Assembly: GCF_003957295.1 (NCBI RefSeq)
Contig: NZ_RQPJ01000003.1
Coordinates: 503,135 to 567,134 of the forward strand
Source of the DNA: Arenibacter aquaticus
GTDB taxonomy: Bacteria; Bacteroidota; Bacteroidia; Flavobacteriales; Flavobacteriaceae
DNA: 64,000 nt
Direction: 5' to 3'
In this document: positions 27,998-37,022 of the stretch, piece by piece
How positions within the stretch are numbered: the first letter of the stretch is position 1
Layout of the letters: the number at the start of each line of letters is the position of its first letter
Notes under the pieces: generated by a model
Database searches by the model: none
The model's input: only the letters and a program-made list of their open reading frames with translations
What the model was told of the DNA's origin: nothing
Made by a program: the position numbers and the translations under genes

Positions 27998-29518
27998 TTA
28001 TTTGGAGAGAATGGAATTTGGAGATAGTGGCACTTTGTTTGAAGCTCGCCATGCAACCAGCTCATCCAGTAATTTTTGTGTTGTTTTGGCGTGGTCCTGG
28101 GCCAAGTTCTTGGTTTCTTTGGGGTCTGTCTTTAGATTATAAAGTTCTAGTTTTCCATCTTTCAAGAATTGGATCAGTTTGTAATCTCCTTTTCGGATTA
28201 CGAAACACGTGCCATGTTTGTACTGGCTAGCCAAGTGCCAGAACAAGGGGCGTTGCTTAAAATTACGATTGTCCTTTTTAAATAGGGTGGAAAGGGATTT
28301 TCCATCTAATTGTCCTTTGTGGGCTACATGGGCCACATCCATTAGGGTGGGGAAATAATCTATTACTGCAATAGGAATTTCAGTTCTTCGGGCTCTTACC
28401 TTGCCGGGCCAGTGAATTAACGCAGGTACTTTTATTCCGCCTTCATAAATTTCACCTTTGGCTCCTCTCAACTTTAGATTCTCTGAGGCTATGGGGTGGT
28501 AGCCGTTATCTGAGGTAATAATTAAAACAGTATTCTCTTCTAGCTTATTTTTTTTGAGGTACGCCATGATTCTACCAATGTTCTCATCCATAGATTCTAC
28601 CATGGTGGCGTAACTGGCCATCCGTTCTTTATTTTTCCCTATTCCTTGCCCTGTTATGGGGTCCCCTGGTTTGTTCATGTATTTATTAAAAAGTACGTCA
28701 TTTCTATTCTTTATTGGACGATGAACCGCATAGAAATGGAGGTTGACCAAAAACGGAGTGTTTTTATTATTGTCCATAAATTCAATAGCGTCGTCAGCTA
28801 ATCTATCCGTAAGCCATTCATCATTGGGTTTTGGAGCTATGAACGGATTGCTGAACGGAGCGCGATACCCTCCTCGTTCACTTTTGTAGCCTCCTTTTTC
28901 TAAGGCAGGATCACCTCTAAAGGTGCCACCAACATTTTTAATAAAGCCCCTGCCTTCTGGATAAAATTGTTTTACAGCTTGGGTCTTATGGTTTTCTACC
29001 CAAGTGAAATCCCCCGCTTGGGGTTGGTCCAGTCGTTGCTGTATAGGCCAGTTCATTGCCAATTCTTTTTCGGGATAGGGCCCCACAATGTGCCATTTAC
29101 CCAAATGAATGGACTTATATCCCGCTTCAGCAAGGGGTTCGGCGTAAATGGGGTGTTCCTTTTCAACCGTCCATCTAGAAAATATATTCTCTTGAGCATC
29201 TCCTTTCTCTAATACGGGAACCGTGTAAACTCCAGTCCGGAAGGATTGTTTCCCGGTGAAAAGTGCGGACCTGGAAGGCGAAAAAGTAGGATACATATAG
29301 GCATTGTCAAATACCAAGCTTTCTTTGGCCAAAGCATCCAAGGCAGGGGTCTCAAAATAGGTTGATCCATTAAAGCCAACATCGGCATAACCCAGGTCGT
29401 CAACAAGTACAAAAATGATATTGGGTTGCTTTTCTTGGGCCCTGTTGACCCCAAAAGACATTAGGAATATCAGAAAAAAATAATACGAACCCTTTTTTAA
29501 ATACGTAGTGTCAAACAT
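27998..29518 (-). CDS. Sulfatase homologue lacking the formylglycine cysteine (FSPSR)
   Basis: A 506-residue S1-fold protein with a signal peptide (FFLIFLMSFGVNRAQ). The general sulfatase frame is intact: metal strand NIIFVLVDDLGYADVGFNG, second signature SIHLGKWHIVGPYP, Asp-Asn block IITSDNGYHPI and a normal C-terminus (ELYNLKTDPKETKNLA). However, the maturation motif reads TFSPSR, with Phe at residue 79 (codon TTT, 29282-29284) exactly where Cys or Ser is needed to make formylglycine. It therefore should not act as a classical sulfatase. It could be a binding pseudoenzyme, a recently dead gene, or an enzyme with other chemistry. The reading frame is otherwise undamaged. The stop of a decayed gene touches its start codon (TAAATG). 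Confidence 0.88.
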   Translation of the reverse strand: MFDTTYLKKGSYYFFLIFLMSFGVNRAQEKQPNIIFVLVDDLGYADVGFNGSTYFETPALDALAKESLVFDNAYMYPTFSPSRSALFTGKQSFRTGVYTVPVLEKGDAQENIFSRWTVEKEHPIYAEPLAEAGYKSIHLGKWHIVGPYPEKELAMNWPIQQRLDQPQAGDFTWVENHKTQAVKQFYPEGRGFIKNVGGTFRGDPALEKGGYKSERGGYRAPFSNPFIAPKPNDEWLTDRLADDAIEFMDNNKNTPFLVNLHFYAVHRPIKNRNDVLFNKYMNKPGDPITGQGIGKNKERMASYATMVESMDENIGRIMAYLKKNKLEENTVLIITSDNGYHPIASENLKLRGAKGEIYEGGIKVPALIHWPGKVRARRTEIPIAVIDYFPTLMDVAHVAHKGQLDGKSLSTLFKKDNRNFKQRPLFWHLASQYKHGTCFVIRKGDYKLIQFLKDGKLELYNLKTDPKETKNLAQDHAKTTQKLLDELVAWRASNKVPLSPNSILSK

Positions 29519-29641
29519 TTATTCAATTTTTTTAGTGTACTTGAGAGGAGGTAATCGTTTTCCCGTTTTATAGTCCAATCGCTTGCCGTAATAGATATAA
29601 TTATCAAATATATCTCCCTTACCCTGTGTCCTGGGATCACC
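29519..29641 (-). pseudogene. Remnant: C-terminal tail of a lost gene, sulfatase-like
   Basis: About 40 in-frame codons ending in TAA directly before the next ATG. They read like the end of a real protein (GDPRTQGKGDIFDNYIYYG, then KTGKRLPPLKY). The DPR...GKGDIFD pattern resembles the C-terminus of heparan-N-sulfatase-like S1 proteins. There is no start codon, and the frame is closed by a stop at 29642, where it meets the SusC remnant. It looks like the last piece of a gene deleted on its 5' side. Confidence 0.5.
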
Positions 29642-29912
29642 CTAGATTATACCCCCTATACAAGGCATCGATATTCTGGTTAACGGCCCGCCAAACACCA
29701 TACATGCCAGCAAAGGGCTCTTCATAATTTTCGATGCTGGAATTGAGGTTTATACCAACTTCCAAACCAATTTTATCGAATTTCGTAGAAACATTGCTTC
29801 GTACGTTAAAACGCTCGTAGTTTACAACGTCTTTTTTTTAGATACTGCCTTCATCTACATAACCCAGCGATACAAAATAGTTGGTTTTTTCACTGCCCCC
29901 GCCAAAAGCATT
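29637..29912 (-). pseudogene. Remnant of a SusC TonB-dependent transporter
   Basis: About 90 codons of SusC barrel sequence in one frame: GGGSEKTNYFVSLGYVDEGSI, then an in-frame stop (TAA at 29838-29840), then KKDVVNYERFNVRSNVSTKF and GLEVGINLNSSIENYEEP. This is the stretch just after the plug in SusC proteins. The piece ends in TGA at 29637, overlapping the tail of another lost gene. It lies just downstream of the hybrid regulator on the same strand. From here to 30177 (about 265 bases) nothing else recognisable is seen. Confidence 0.75.
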
Positions 29913-30177
29913 TCAGTTCATTTTTTTAAGGATTATGTTGAGTTGATTAATACATTATTTCTGCCAAACAGTAAAGTGTTCAGCTTCTTGATTCTTTGTT
30001 GCTTCAAAGGTATTTTTTACAAATTAAGAGATGTATTTGCAAGTAAATTTTATGTATTTACCAATCAATACGCGAAAGTAGATAGGGAGAAAAAAGGCAA
30101 TGGAGAATTAAACAAAAGCGACTTATTAGACTTTACCGATCGCTAGATTTTATTAGGAAAAGGATGTGTTTTATACT

Positions 30178-33100
30178 TTATTGATCTAGAGAATCTACAT
30201 ACTTACCAGGTGACACCCCATAAGTTTCTTTAAACAGTTTACTAAAATGGGTTCTACTTTTAAAACCGGTCATAGTATAAACATCGTTTACCGAAACGTC
30301 CGGCTCTTGTACTAACAATTCTGCTGCCCTTTTTAAGCGGTACATCTTAAGCATTTCAAAAGGTGTTTTGTTGGTCAATGCTTTTACTTTTTGATAGAAA
30401 TGGGTTCTATTTAAGTACAACTTCCGGGCAAATTGATCCATGTCCAAATTCTGATTGTCCAGGTTTTCCGCCATTAGATGATACAGTTTTTCCAGGAAGG
30501 CGTTGTCATTTCGGCTATTGATATTATTGTCTTTAGTAAGAGGAATACCAATTTCAAATCTTTCCCGTAAACGTTGTTTATTTGTAAGCAAAGCCTCGGT
30601 GCGGGCCACTAACTGTCTGGCATCGAAAGGCTTTTTTATATAAGCATCTGCACCGTCTTTGATGCCTTGAATTTGATTTTCTATATCTGCAAGGGCAGTA
30701 AGTAAAATTACGGGTATATGACTTGTCTTCACATCAGCCTTTATTCGCTTACATAAATCCAATCCATTCATAAGTGGCATTTGTATATCACTGATCAATA
30801 GGTCTGGCCATTGATCATCCATAGCATCTAAACACTCTTTACCGTTAGAAAATGTTTTCACCTTAAAGAACTTAGAGAGTACTTTGGAGACATACATGCG
30901 CATGTCTATATCATCTTCTGCATAAAAAATTAGGCTTTCTGAATGCTCTCCACTTGTTTTAATCGTTGAAATTTCAGTTTTTAAAACAGTGGCTTCTGAG
31001 TGGGCAACTGCATTTTCAGCATTGATAATTGCATTTTCCTTTGAAGCTTGATCTTGAAGGGATTCTTTTTTTACAATAGGCAATCGAACCTGCATAGTTG
31101 TACCAACACCCATTTTACTTGTGACCTCTAGGTATCCATAATGCATTTCAACTAACTTTTTTGAGAAGGCCAAACCTATACCAGAACCTGAAGAATGTAC
31201 GTTTTCTATTTTCTTAGATTGGTAATACCTCTCAAAAATATGGGGCAAGTCATCAGCATCTATGCCTCTACCCGTGTCTGTAACTGAAACAATAAGATCT
31301 TTGTCTTCACATTGGTATGCAATGGTTATATTATCATATATAGCCGTATATTTAAAGGCATTACTCAAAAGATTGTTGAAGATCTTTTCCAATTTATCGC
31401 GATCAGCAGACACCACAATATTATTATCTGGAGGTACTACGGTTAGTTTTTTTTCGCTATTGTAAGCGAGGTATTGGAAATCGACCAAAATTTGGTCAAG
31501 AAATTCGTTAAAATAAAATCTTGAAAATTCCATCTCCATTAAATTGGCATCTACCTTTTCAAAATCATGTATCTGATCTATCAACTGACCTATTTTTTTG
31601 GATTGACGTTCAACTATACCCAATTTCTCTCGGGAGTCGGGATCATTTAGAAGACGTGAGGACAACTCCTTTATAGGCGCCGAAATTAAATTTAACGGCG
31701 TTTTCAGCTCATGTGAAATATTGGCAAAAAATCGAAGTTTGGCCGCATTTATTTCTTTTACCTTATCTTTTTCTATTTGCTCCAATTGAATGTTATGGTG
31801 TAACGACTGAACCTTGAGTATATAGAAAAGTACAATACCAACTATCAATAAGGCCAATAAAATATAAAGGACATAAGCCAAGGGTGTTTTCCAAAAAGGA
31901 GGGTGGATAGAAATACGTATTTTCATAGGTTCAGTCCATTCTCCAATAGAATTTGAGGCAGACACCTCCAAGGTATAGTTACCTGGTTGTAGACCATTAT
32001 AATTAATAAACCGCTGGTCTGAAGTGGATTGAAACCAATTTTGGTCAATTGGTATAAGACGGTATTTTAAAAAATGATTCTCAGGAGATGTATAGTGCAA
32101 GGAAGTTGCCTCTACACTGAAAACGTTCTCATCGTATTTTAAATTTAAGGTTTGACCATTGTGCAAACGTTTATCGAGTACTACCCTACCCTGAACAGAA
32201 TCTTTAGGCTTAACAGTACGGTTGTAAATTTTAAAATCTCCAAATTCAAGATTAGGCAGTTTTTCGGACTCTTGGATTTTTGTGGGATCAAAAAAAGTGA
32301 ATCCTTCTAGACCCGACAAGACCAACTTACCATTACCTAAATGTTCTGAGGAATACCAAAAATCTTCAAATGGCAGCCCCTCTTCAGTGCCGAATATCCT
32401 AAATTTTTGCTTATCCGGGTAAAACTTGTTCAAACCTATATTGGTAGCAATCCAAAGGTTGTTCTGGTTATCAACATTAATGCTTTTAACCACGTTATTG
32501 GATAGACCATCCTTTTCGGAAAAGGGTATAAATCTTGGTGTGGCATCACTATTCTCAACCTTACAAATTCCTGCTCCTTCAGTGCCAAGCCATAATTCTC
32601 CACGGTTGTCCCTTAAAATAGCAGACACAAAATTCTTAGGCAGGTCTCCACTATTTTTTCCCGCTCTAAATTCTTCTATTTCGGCGTCTTTTAAAGGGGG
32701 ATCCCCCTTAATATTTACCCTAAAAAGCCCATCTTCAGCGGTACCTATCCACAAAAAATCATAAAGGGGGTCCAAATAAACATATCTAGCCAATGTTAGT
32801 TTAAAATCTTTAAAAAATGGATTGTCGTTTAAAGACTCTATATTTTGTATGTCGGCTTTAGAATCGAGATTTATTTTAAAAACACCATTCTTAGCCCCTA
32901 ACCACAGATTGCCGCTTTTATCCTCGGTTATTTTATAAGCCTCAAGGTCTAACAAATCAGAATCTCGCCCTGCATTAGCCAATATTGCTTCTGATGATCC
33001 GGGATCAACCCTAAAGTATCCCTTTCCAGACACTTTCAGCCAAGTGCGCTTTTTCGAATCAACGAAAACCAAAGAAATTTTGCTTTTCAGTTTTGGATCC

Positions 33101-34299
33101 ATTTTAAAGGGTAATGAATCATACCCATTCTTTTCGGTATTGAACAGCACCAGTCCACCATTGTTTCGAGTCACATAGAATCTATAGTCATCTAATGGAG
33201 CCAATTTAATGGAATGCCTATTACTGATTCCAAAATTATAAGGTGTGTCGTGTGCAAATTCCAAAAAGGGAGATTCTTGAAGGTTAAACCTATAGACCCC
33301 TTTATCAAAGCTACCTAACCAGAATCCGCTGTTTTTGGCCAAATGGAAACAACTAGTTCTAAGCTGTCGATCTTTATAAGCAAAAACGGTATGATCAACT
33401 ATGGCATTAGATCCTAAAGCATCCATATCATCAATACGAATAGCCCCGTTTGTAAGTGTCCCCAACCACAAGTTTTTATTTTGGTCCAAAATAGAACTAT
33501 TAAAATTGAGCTCTGGGAAAATAGTATGACCAGTAACGCTATACTTATAACCATTTGCACTTTTAGCTTGTGAGATTATTATAGCTCCCGCATCTAATGT
33601 GACCAAAAAGGAGGAAGCATCCAAGCTAAGTAGCGAAGTGCAGTAATCAATTTTCTCTGAAAATAATCTTGTAAAAACAAACTCTTTTAAATCTAAAGAG
33701 AGAAGACCCACTGAGGTTGCATACAAATAAGTATAAGTATCCAGTTGCAATGAACCATAAAATTCAACGGCACCATTTTGGTAAAATGCCGTAGGCGTAT
33801 ACTCCTCTTTCAGCTCATAATCTTCATTAAAGGCCAATAGGCCATATTTTTCGGTGGCACAAATTACCAGCCCCAACTCTTCATTTACCGTAATATCACG
33901 AACAACAGGACCCTTCAAGGCCTTTGTGGCCATTTGGTTTGAATACACGTCGAAAAAATTATCATATTGATAATCGTAAACGGAAATACCTTCATCGGTA
34001 CCTATCCAAATATTGCCTTTACTATCTTCTTGAATGGACCTAACCCGGTTACTCGCCAATATATTTTTATCAAGTGTGTTTTTATACGTCTCAAACGTAT
34101 AACCATCATAACGATTGAGGCCTTCATATGTGCCAATCCATATAAAACCACGAGAGTCTTCCAAAATATCAGTAGTCCCATTATGTGCCAGCCCTTCAGA
34201 AATGGAAAGGTTTTGTACGTCTTCCATATCCATTTTTTGGGAACTAAGCACCCAAAATGAAAGTAAGGCAAAAAATGTGGTGAATATATATTTAGACAT
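30178..34299 (-). CDS. Hybrid two-component system regulator (HTCS)
   Basis: A 1373-residue one-protein signalling system. In order: signal peptide; periplasmic two-component-propeller repeats to about residue 700 (repeats such as GFIWIGTYEGLNRYDG and GNIWIGTDEGISVYD); a Y_Y_Y domain to about 795; one membrane helix near 805-828 (LAYVLYILLALLIVGIVLFYIL); HisKA with the phospho-acceptor H863 in FFANISHELKTPLNLI; HATPase (NNLLSNAFKYT near 980, DTGRGID near 1010); a receiver domain with D1171 in LLISDIQMPLMNG; and a C-terminal AraC-type DNA-binding domain (about 1270-1373). HTCS proteins sense oligosaccharides in the periplasm and switch on nearby PUL genes. The adjacent downstream operon (27998 leftwards) and SusCD-2 are the likely targets. 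Confidence 0.97.
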   Translation of the reverse strand: MSKYIFTTFFALLSFWVLSSQKMDMEDVQNLSISEGLAHNGTTDILEDSRGFIWIGTYEGLNRYDGYTFETYKNTLDKNILASNRVRSIQEDSKGNIWIGTDEGISVYDYQYDNFFDVYSNQMATKALKGPVVRDITVNEELGLVICATEKYGLLAFNEDYELKEEYTPTAFYQNGAVEFYGSLQLDTYTYLYATSVGLLSLDLKEFVFTRLFSEKIDYCTSLLSLDASSFLVTLDAGAIIISQAKSANGYKYSVTGHTIFPELNFNSSILDQNKNLWLGTLTNGAIRIDDMDALGSNAIVDHTVFAYKDRQLRTSCFHLAKNSGFWLGSFDKGVYRFNLQESPFLEFAHDTPYNFGISNRHSIKLAPLDDYRFYVTRNNGGLVLFNTEKNGYDSLPFKMDPKLKSKISLVFVDSKKRTWLKVSGKGYFRVDPGSSEAILANAGRDSDLLDLEAYKITEDKSGNLWLGAKNGVFKINLDSKADIQNIESLNDNPFFKDFKLTLARYVYLDPLYDFLWIGTAEDGLFRVNIKGDPPLKDAEIEEFRAGKNSGDLPKNFVSAILRDNRGELWLGTEGAGICKVENSDATPRFIPFSEKDGLSNNVVKSINVDNQNNLWIATNIGLNKFYPDKQKFRIFGTEEGLPFEDFWYSSEHLGNGKLVLSGLEGFTFFDPTKIQESEKLPNLEFGDFKIYNRTVKPKDSVQGRVVLDKRLHNGQTLNLKYDENVFSVEATSLHYTSPENHFLKYRLIPIDQNWFQSTSDQRFINYNGLQPGNYTLEVSASNSIGEWTEPMKIRISIHPPFWKTPLAYVLYILLALLIVGIVLFYILKVQSLHHNIQLEQIEKDKVKEINAAKLRFFANISHELKTPLNLISAPIKELSSRLLNDPDSREKLGIVERQSKKIGQLIDQIHDFEKVDANLMEMEFSRFYFNEFLDQILVDFQYLAYNSEKKLTVVPPDNNIVVSADRDKLEKIFNNLLSNAFKYTAIYDNITIAYQCEDKDLIVSVTDTGRGIDADDLPHIFERYYQSKKIENVHSSGSGIGLAFSKKLVEMHYGYLEVTSKMGVGTTMQVRLPIVKKESLQDQASKENAIINAENAVAHSEATVLKTEISTIKTSGEHSESLIFYAEDDIDMRMYVSKVLSKFFKVKTFSNGKECLDAMDDQWPDLLISDIQMPLMNGLDLCKRIKADVKTSHIPVILLTALADIENQIQGIKDGADAYIKKPFDARQLVARTEALLTNKQRLRERFEIGIPLTKDNNINSRNDNAFLEKLYHLMAENLDNQNLDMDQFARKLYLNRTHFYQKVKALTNKTPFEMLKMYRLKRAAELLVQEPDVSVNDVYTMTGFKSRTHFSKLFKETYGVSPGKYVDSLDQ

Positions 34300-34398
34300 A
34301 TGTCAATTCCAACGCAAAGCAGTTTTTCTCTCTTCAAAATAAAAGAAGCTAAAAATACGAAAAGTGAATCAAAAGCTGATTCCCTTCTGGCATCTTAG

Positions 34399-34548
34399 TT
34401 AGTACCCTTTCAGAATATACGCACAATGATAGGCTTGAGGTGAAATTTTATAACATGTCCATTTCCAGTAGGCCGATCTTCCAATACTTTTAGTCTTTTC
34501 ATCCGGACCGTAGCCTTCACTAAAATATCTTAGGTTGGCTAACGGGTA
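34399..34548 (-). pseudogene. Possible decayed coding fragment, family unknown
   Basis: Fifty in-frame codons that read like the end of a protein (ANLRYFSEGYGPDEKTKSIG, then AYWKWTCYKISPQAYHC) and finish at TAA. The composition looks coding, with charged and aromatic residues, but no start codon or family could be recognised. It may be a leftover of a gene that stood upstream of the HTCS, or chance. Confidence 0.3.
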
Positions 34549-34781
34549 TTAATAGCAGCATAATAACATTGGGGTTTAGACGCATGTCTCCTAGTTTTCA
34601 TAGAATTAATACAGTTTTTCTCAGTTAATTATATTCAATTCAACAACTTTTTCGAAGCCCAAATACCCGCATTATAGTTGTAAAAAAGATACAGATATAT
34701 TATTGGGTATTTTATAGGATCTACTAAAGATTCCAGAATTGACCTTGGTTTTCAATTATCCAAAAACGAAGGGTTTTATAG

Positions 34782-34982
34782 GGAATACAAGCAAAGGTGC
34801 CAGATTTAAGTTAGGCCGATTTAAAAATTTGCGCACTCATCAAACTTAATTTTAGTGGAAAGGAAATGGCTTATTTATTGGGTATCTCATTAGGGAGCGT
34901 GCATGTGGCTCGGCACCGTTTAAGAAAAAAAATGAATATAGGACGAAAAATAAACCTCTCAAGTTACATCAATTCCATATAG
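34782..34982 (+). pseudogene. Remnant of a LuxR-type helix-turn-helix regulator C-terminus
   Basis: Plus-strand codons read GIQAKVPDLS, a stop (TAG at 34812-34814), then ADLKICALIKLNFSGKEMAY, LLGISLGSVHVARHRLRKKM and a terminal SSYINSI. This is the typical end of the LuxR-like domain found on Bacteroidetes propeller/Y_Y_Y regulators, in which 'DLKICALIKLNLS.KE' and 'S..SV...R.RLRKK' are hallmarks. The rest of the gene is missing and there is an internal stop, so it is a fossil, opposite in strand to all neighbours. Confidence 0.72.
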
Positions 34983-35133
34983 CCACCACTGCTTACTTAT
35001 GGCCAACTAGATATAAATACATACCAAATCAAATTTTTTACGCCCTGGGACAGCAAAGCAGCCCAAGCTCCACATATAGGATAACACAACCACATTAACA
35101 ATATATTCTTGAAAACCACCTCAATTTTTTACA

Positions 35134-35163
35134 ACAAAAAAGCCATCCAAATCATGGATGGCC
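35134..35163 (-). terminator. Rho-independent terminator after susD-2
   Basis: On the minus strand GCCATCC (35162-35156) pairs with GGATGGC (35148-35142) across a 7-base loop and runs into six Ts (35141-35136). It is about 93 bp past the susD-2 stop codon and closes the SusCD-2 transcript. Confidence 0.85.
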
Positions 35164-35255
35164 TTTTAACTAACTCAACTAAAACTAATTATCTATTCTA
35201 TGTTTTTCCCAAATGAAAATGAAAACCTTATTATCACTTGGGTTCTAACTATTTA

Positions 35256-36959
35256 TTAATAGCCGTCATTCTGAACCATAGAAGGCGCTTTTTCTACTTC
35301 TGAAGCGGGAATTGGCAAATAATATTGACGCTCAAACCATGGTCTAGTGACAACGGTATACTCTTCGTTGGACACCGTACCATCTGCAGCTTTGGTCCAC
35401 TTAAGTCCCTTTACATCAAAGCCTAAATGTTCTTCGTTCATCCAACGTCTTTCATCAAAGAAATTATGCCCCTCAAAAGCCAGTTCCACCCGTCTTTCTC
35501 TTTTAATATCCTCCAACAACTCGGGTCCTGAAGAAGTAATCGTAGGCTGAAGCGCCCTTGTAGATACCTTACTAACAAATTCGCGGGCAATACCCTCTTC
35601 TCCCAAATGGTACTGTGCCTCTGCATAGTTTAAATAAATTTCCGCCAATCTATAGAGAATATAGGGACGATTTGGGGAAACATCGGTCAATCCTACGCTT
35701 TCATCTTGGAATTTTCTAATATTATATCCAGTTTTAGAGGAATGCCCCGTATTGCCCAATCCTTGAGGTGAATCCAATCCATGGGGAAAGGCATCAACAT
35801 CCTCTGACAAATAATATTGGACGTCACGACCTCTAAATTGTGCACCATTAAAATTAAGATCTGCATAGTACCTAATTTCTCTATTTTCATTAGGATTGGC
35901 TGGGTCATAGCCCCCCTCTGAAGTACTTGTTCCATCGGCCATATTATACAATAGTGCGAAATTATGGTTGGGGGAAGACAATGCCCAGCCACCATATCCA
36001 CTAGGGGCCTGGGTCTGATTCCAAAGCGAATTGGCGTCCGTTCCAAAATCATAATAAGCGGCACTATATGCTCTAGCAAAAAGTATATCCTGATTAGGTG
36101 ACAAAAATAAATTATGATACTCGGTCGCATCCGCTACAGGAATAAGATCACGTGCACCTACAATATCTATAACTGCTTTGGCTGCATCGGCTGCATCTTG
36201 CCATTTTGTTGATTTGGTATAATCGTACAAAGGCCCGCTTGGCGAAGTACTTGGATCATGCAATTCACTTGCAGCATACAATAATACCCTAGATTTTACG
36301 GCCATGGCTGCCAATTTGGTGGCCCTACCAAATTCGCTATCAGGGCGGGATTCTGGCAACACCGCAATGGCTTCATCCAATTCCTTTACAATAAAGTCTA
36401 CACATTCCTCATAACTGTTACGTACCAAATCAAAATTATCATCCAGTCCCAAGGCGTTTTCCAAAATTGGAACCCCTCCATAATACTTTATAAGTTTAGC
36501 ATATATATTGGCCCGTAAAAACTTCATTTCTGCTTTGAGAAGATTCACTTTCTCCGGATCGGTTTGCATAGCCTCAGAATCATCTATTTTGTCCAAAAAC
36601 TCATTGGCCAGTCGAACGTAATCCCAGTAATTTCTCCATTTCTGTTGCAAAACACCCACATTACTGGGTGTCCAACCTGCTCTAAGCCTTAGTTGGTCCA
36701 AATCGTTGAAATTAAATCTTGCCTCAAAAGACCCCACTTCAATATTAAATCTTCTGGACCACCATTGAAATTTGTTCAACCCCCAACTCTCTGTACTATT
36801 ATAAACAGGGTAGACCAGTCTTTCAACCTGCTCAGAGTCACTATAAATTAAGTCTTCAGCGAAGGCATCGGATGCCTCCGTATCCAACACATCCTCGCAT
36901 CCGGCACCTACTACAAGGGCCAAAATTACCCATATATATGCTAATCTTAGATTTTTCAT
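35256..36959 (-). CDS. susD-like: SusD/RagB-family glycan-binding outer-membrane lipoprotein (pair 2)
   Basis: A 567-residue SusD homologue. The lipobox is VVGAGCEDVLDTEAS. Mid-protein helices (MKFLRANIYAKLIKYYGGVPI) and the C-terminal RagB block (ERRVELAFEGHNFFDERRW) are intact. It follows susC-2 by 63 bp and is followed by a strong terminator. It would present oligosaccharides to SusC-2. It differs substantially from SusD-1 in the binding region, so the two pairs probably take different sizes or sulfation forms of the galactan. Confidence 0.95.
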   Translation of the reverse strand: MKNLRLAYIWVILALVVGAGCEDVLDTEASDAFAEDLIYSDSEQVERLVYPVYNSTESWGLNKFQWWSRRFNIEVGSFEARFNFNDLDQLRLRAGWTPSNVGVLQQKWRNYWDYVRLANEFLDKIDDSEAMQTDPEKVNLLKAEMKFLRANIYAKLIKYYGGVPILENALGLDDNFDLVRNSYEECVDFIVKELDEAIAVLPESRPDSEFGRATKLAAMAVKSRVLLYAASELHDPSTSPSGPLYDYTKSTKWQDAADAAKAVIDIVGARDLIPVADATEYHNLFLSPNQDILFARAYSAAYYDFGTDANSLWNQTQAPSGYGGWALSSPNHNFALLYNMADGTSTSEGGYDPANPNENREIRYYADLNFNGAQFRGRDVQYYLSEDVDAFPHGLDSPQGLGNTGHSSKTGYNIRKFQDESVGLTDVSPNRPYILYRLAEIYLNYAEAQYHLGEEGIAREFVSKVSTRALQPTITSSGPELLEDIKRERRVELAFEGHNFFDERRWMNEEHLGFDVKGLKWTKAADGTVSNEEYTVVTRPWFERQYYLPIPASEVEKAPSMVQNDGY

Positions 36960-37022
36960 ATCCTTATATTTTTTATTATCTTCTTACTATTCATTTCCAT
37001 AAATTATTAATACAATACTTTC

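Larger units (their letters stand above)
34300..35255. other. Long intergenic region upstream of the HTCS with gene debris
   Basis: About 950 bases between susD-2 and the HTCS with no intact gene. It contains a coding-like minus-strand scrap near its left end, a plus-strand remnant of a LuxR-type regulator, and the susD-2 terminator near its right end; these are listed separately. The HTCS promoter should lie near 34300-34400, but no clear TAnnTTTG box was seen. Confidence 0.7.

Noticed and set aside
29943-30146. Plus-strand open frame of 67 codons near the HTCS end
   Set aside because: Low-complexity hydrophobic start, no motif, and it faces the decayed region; likely chance.
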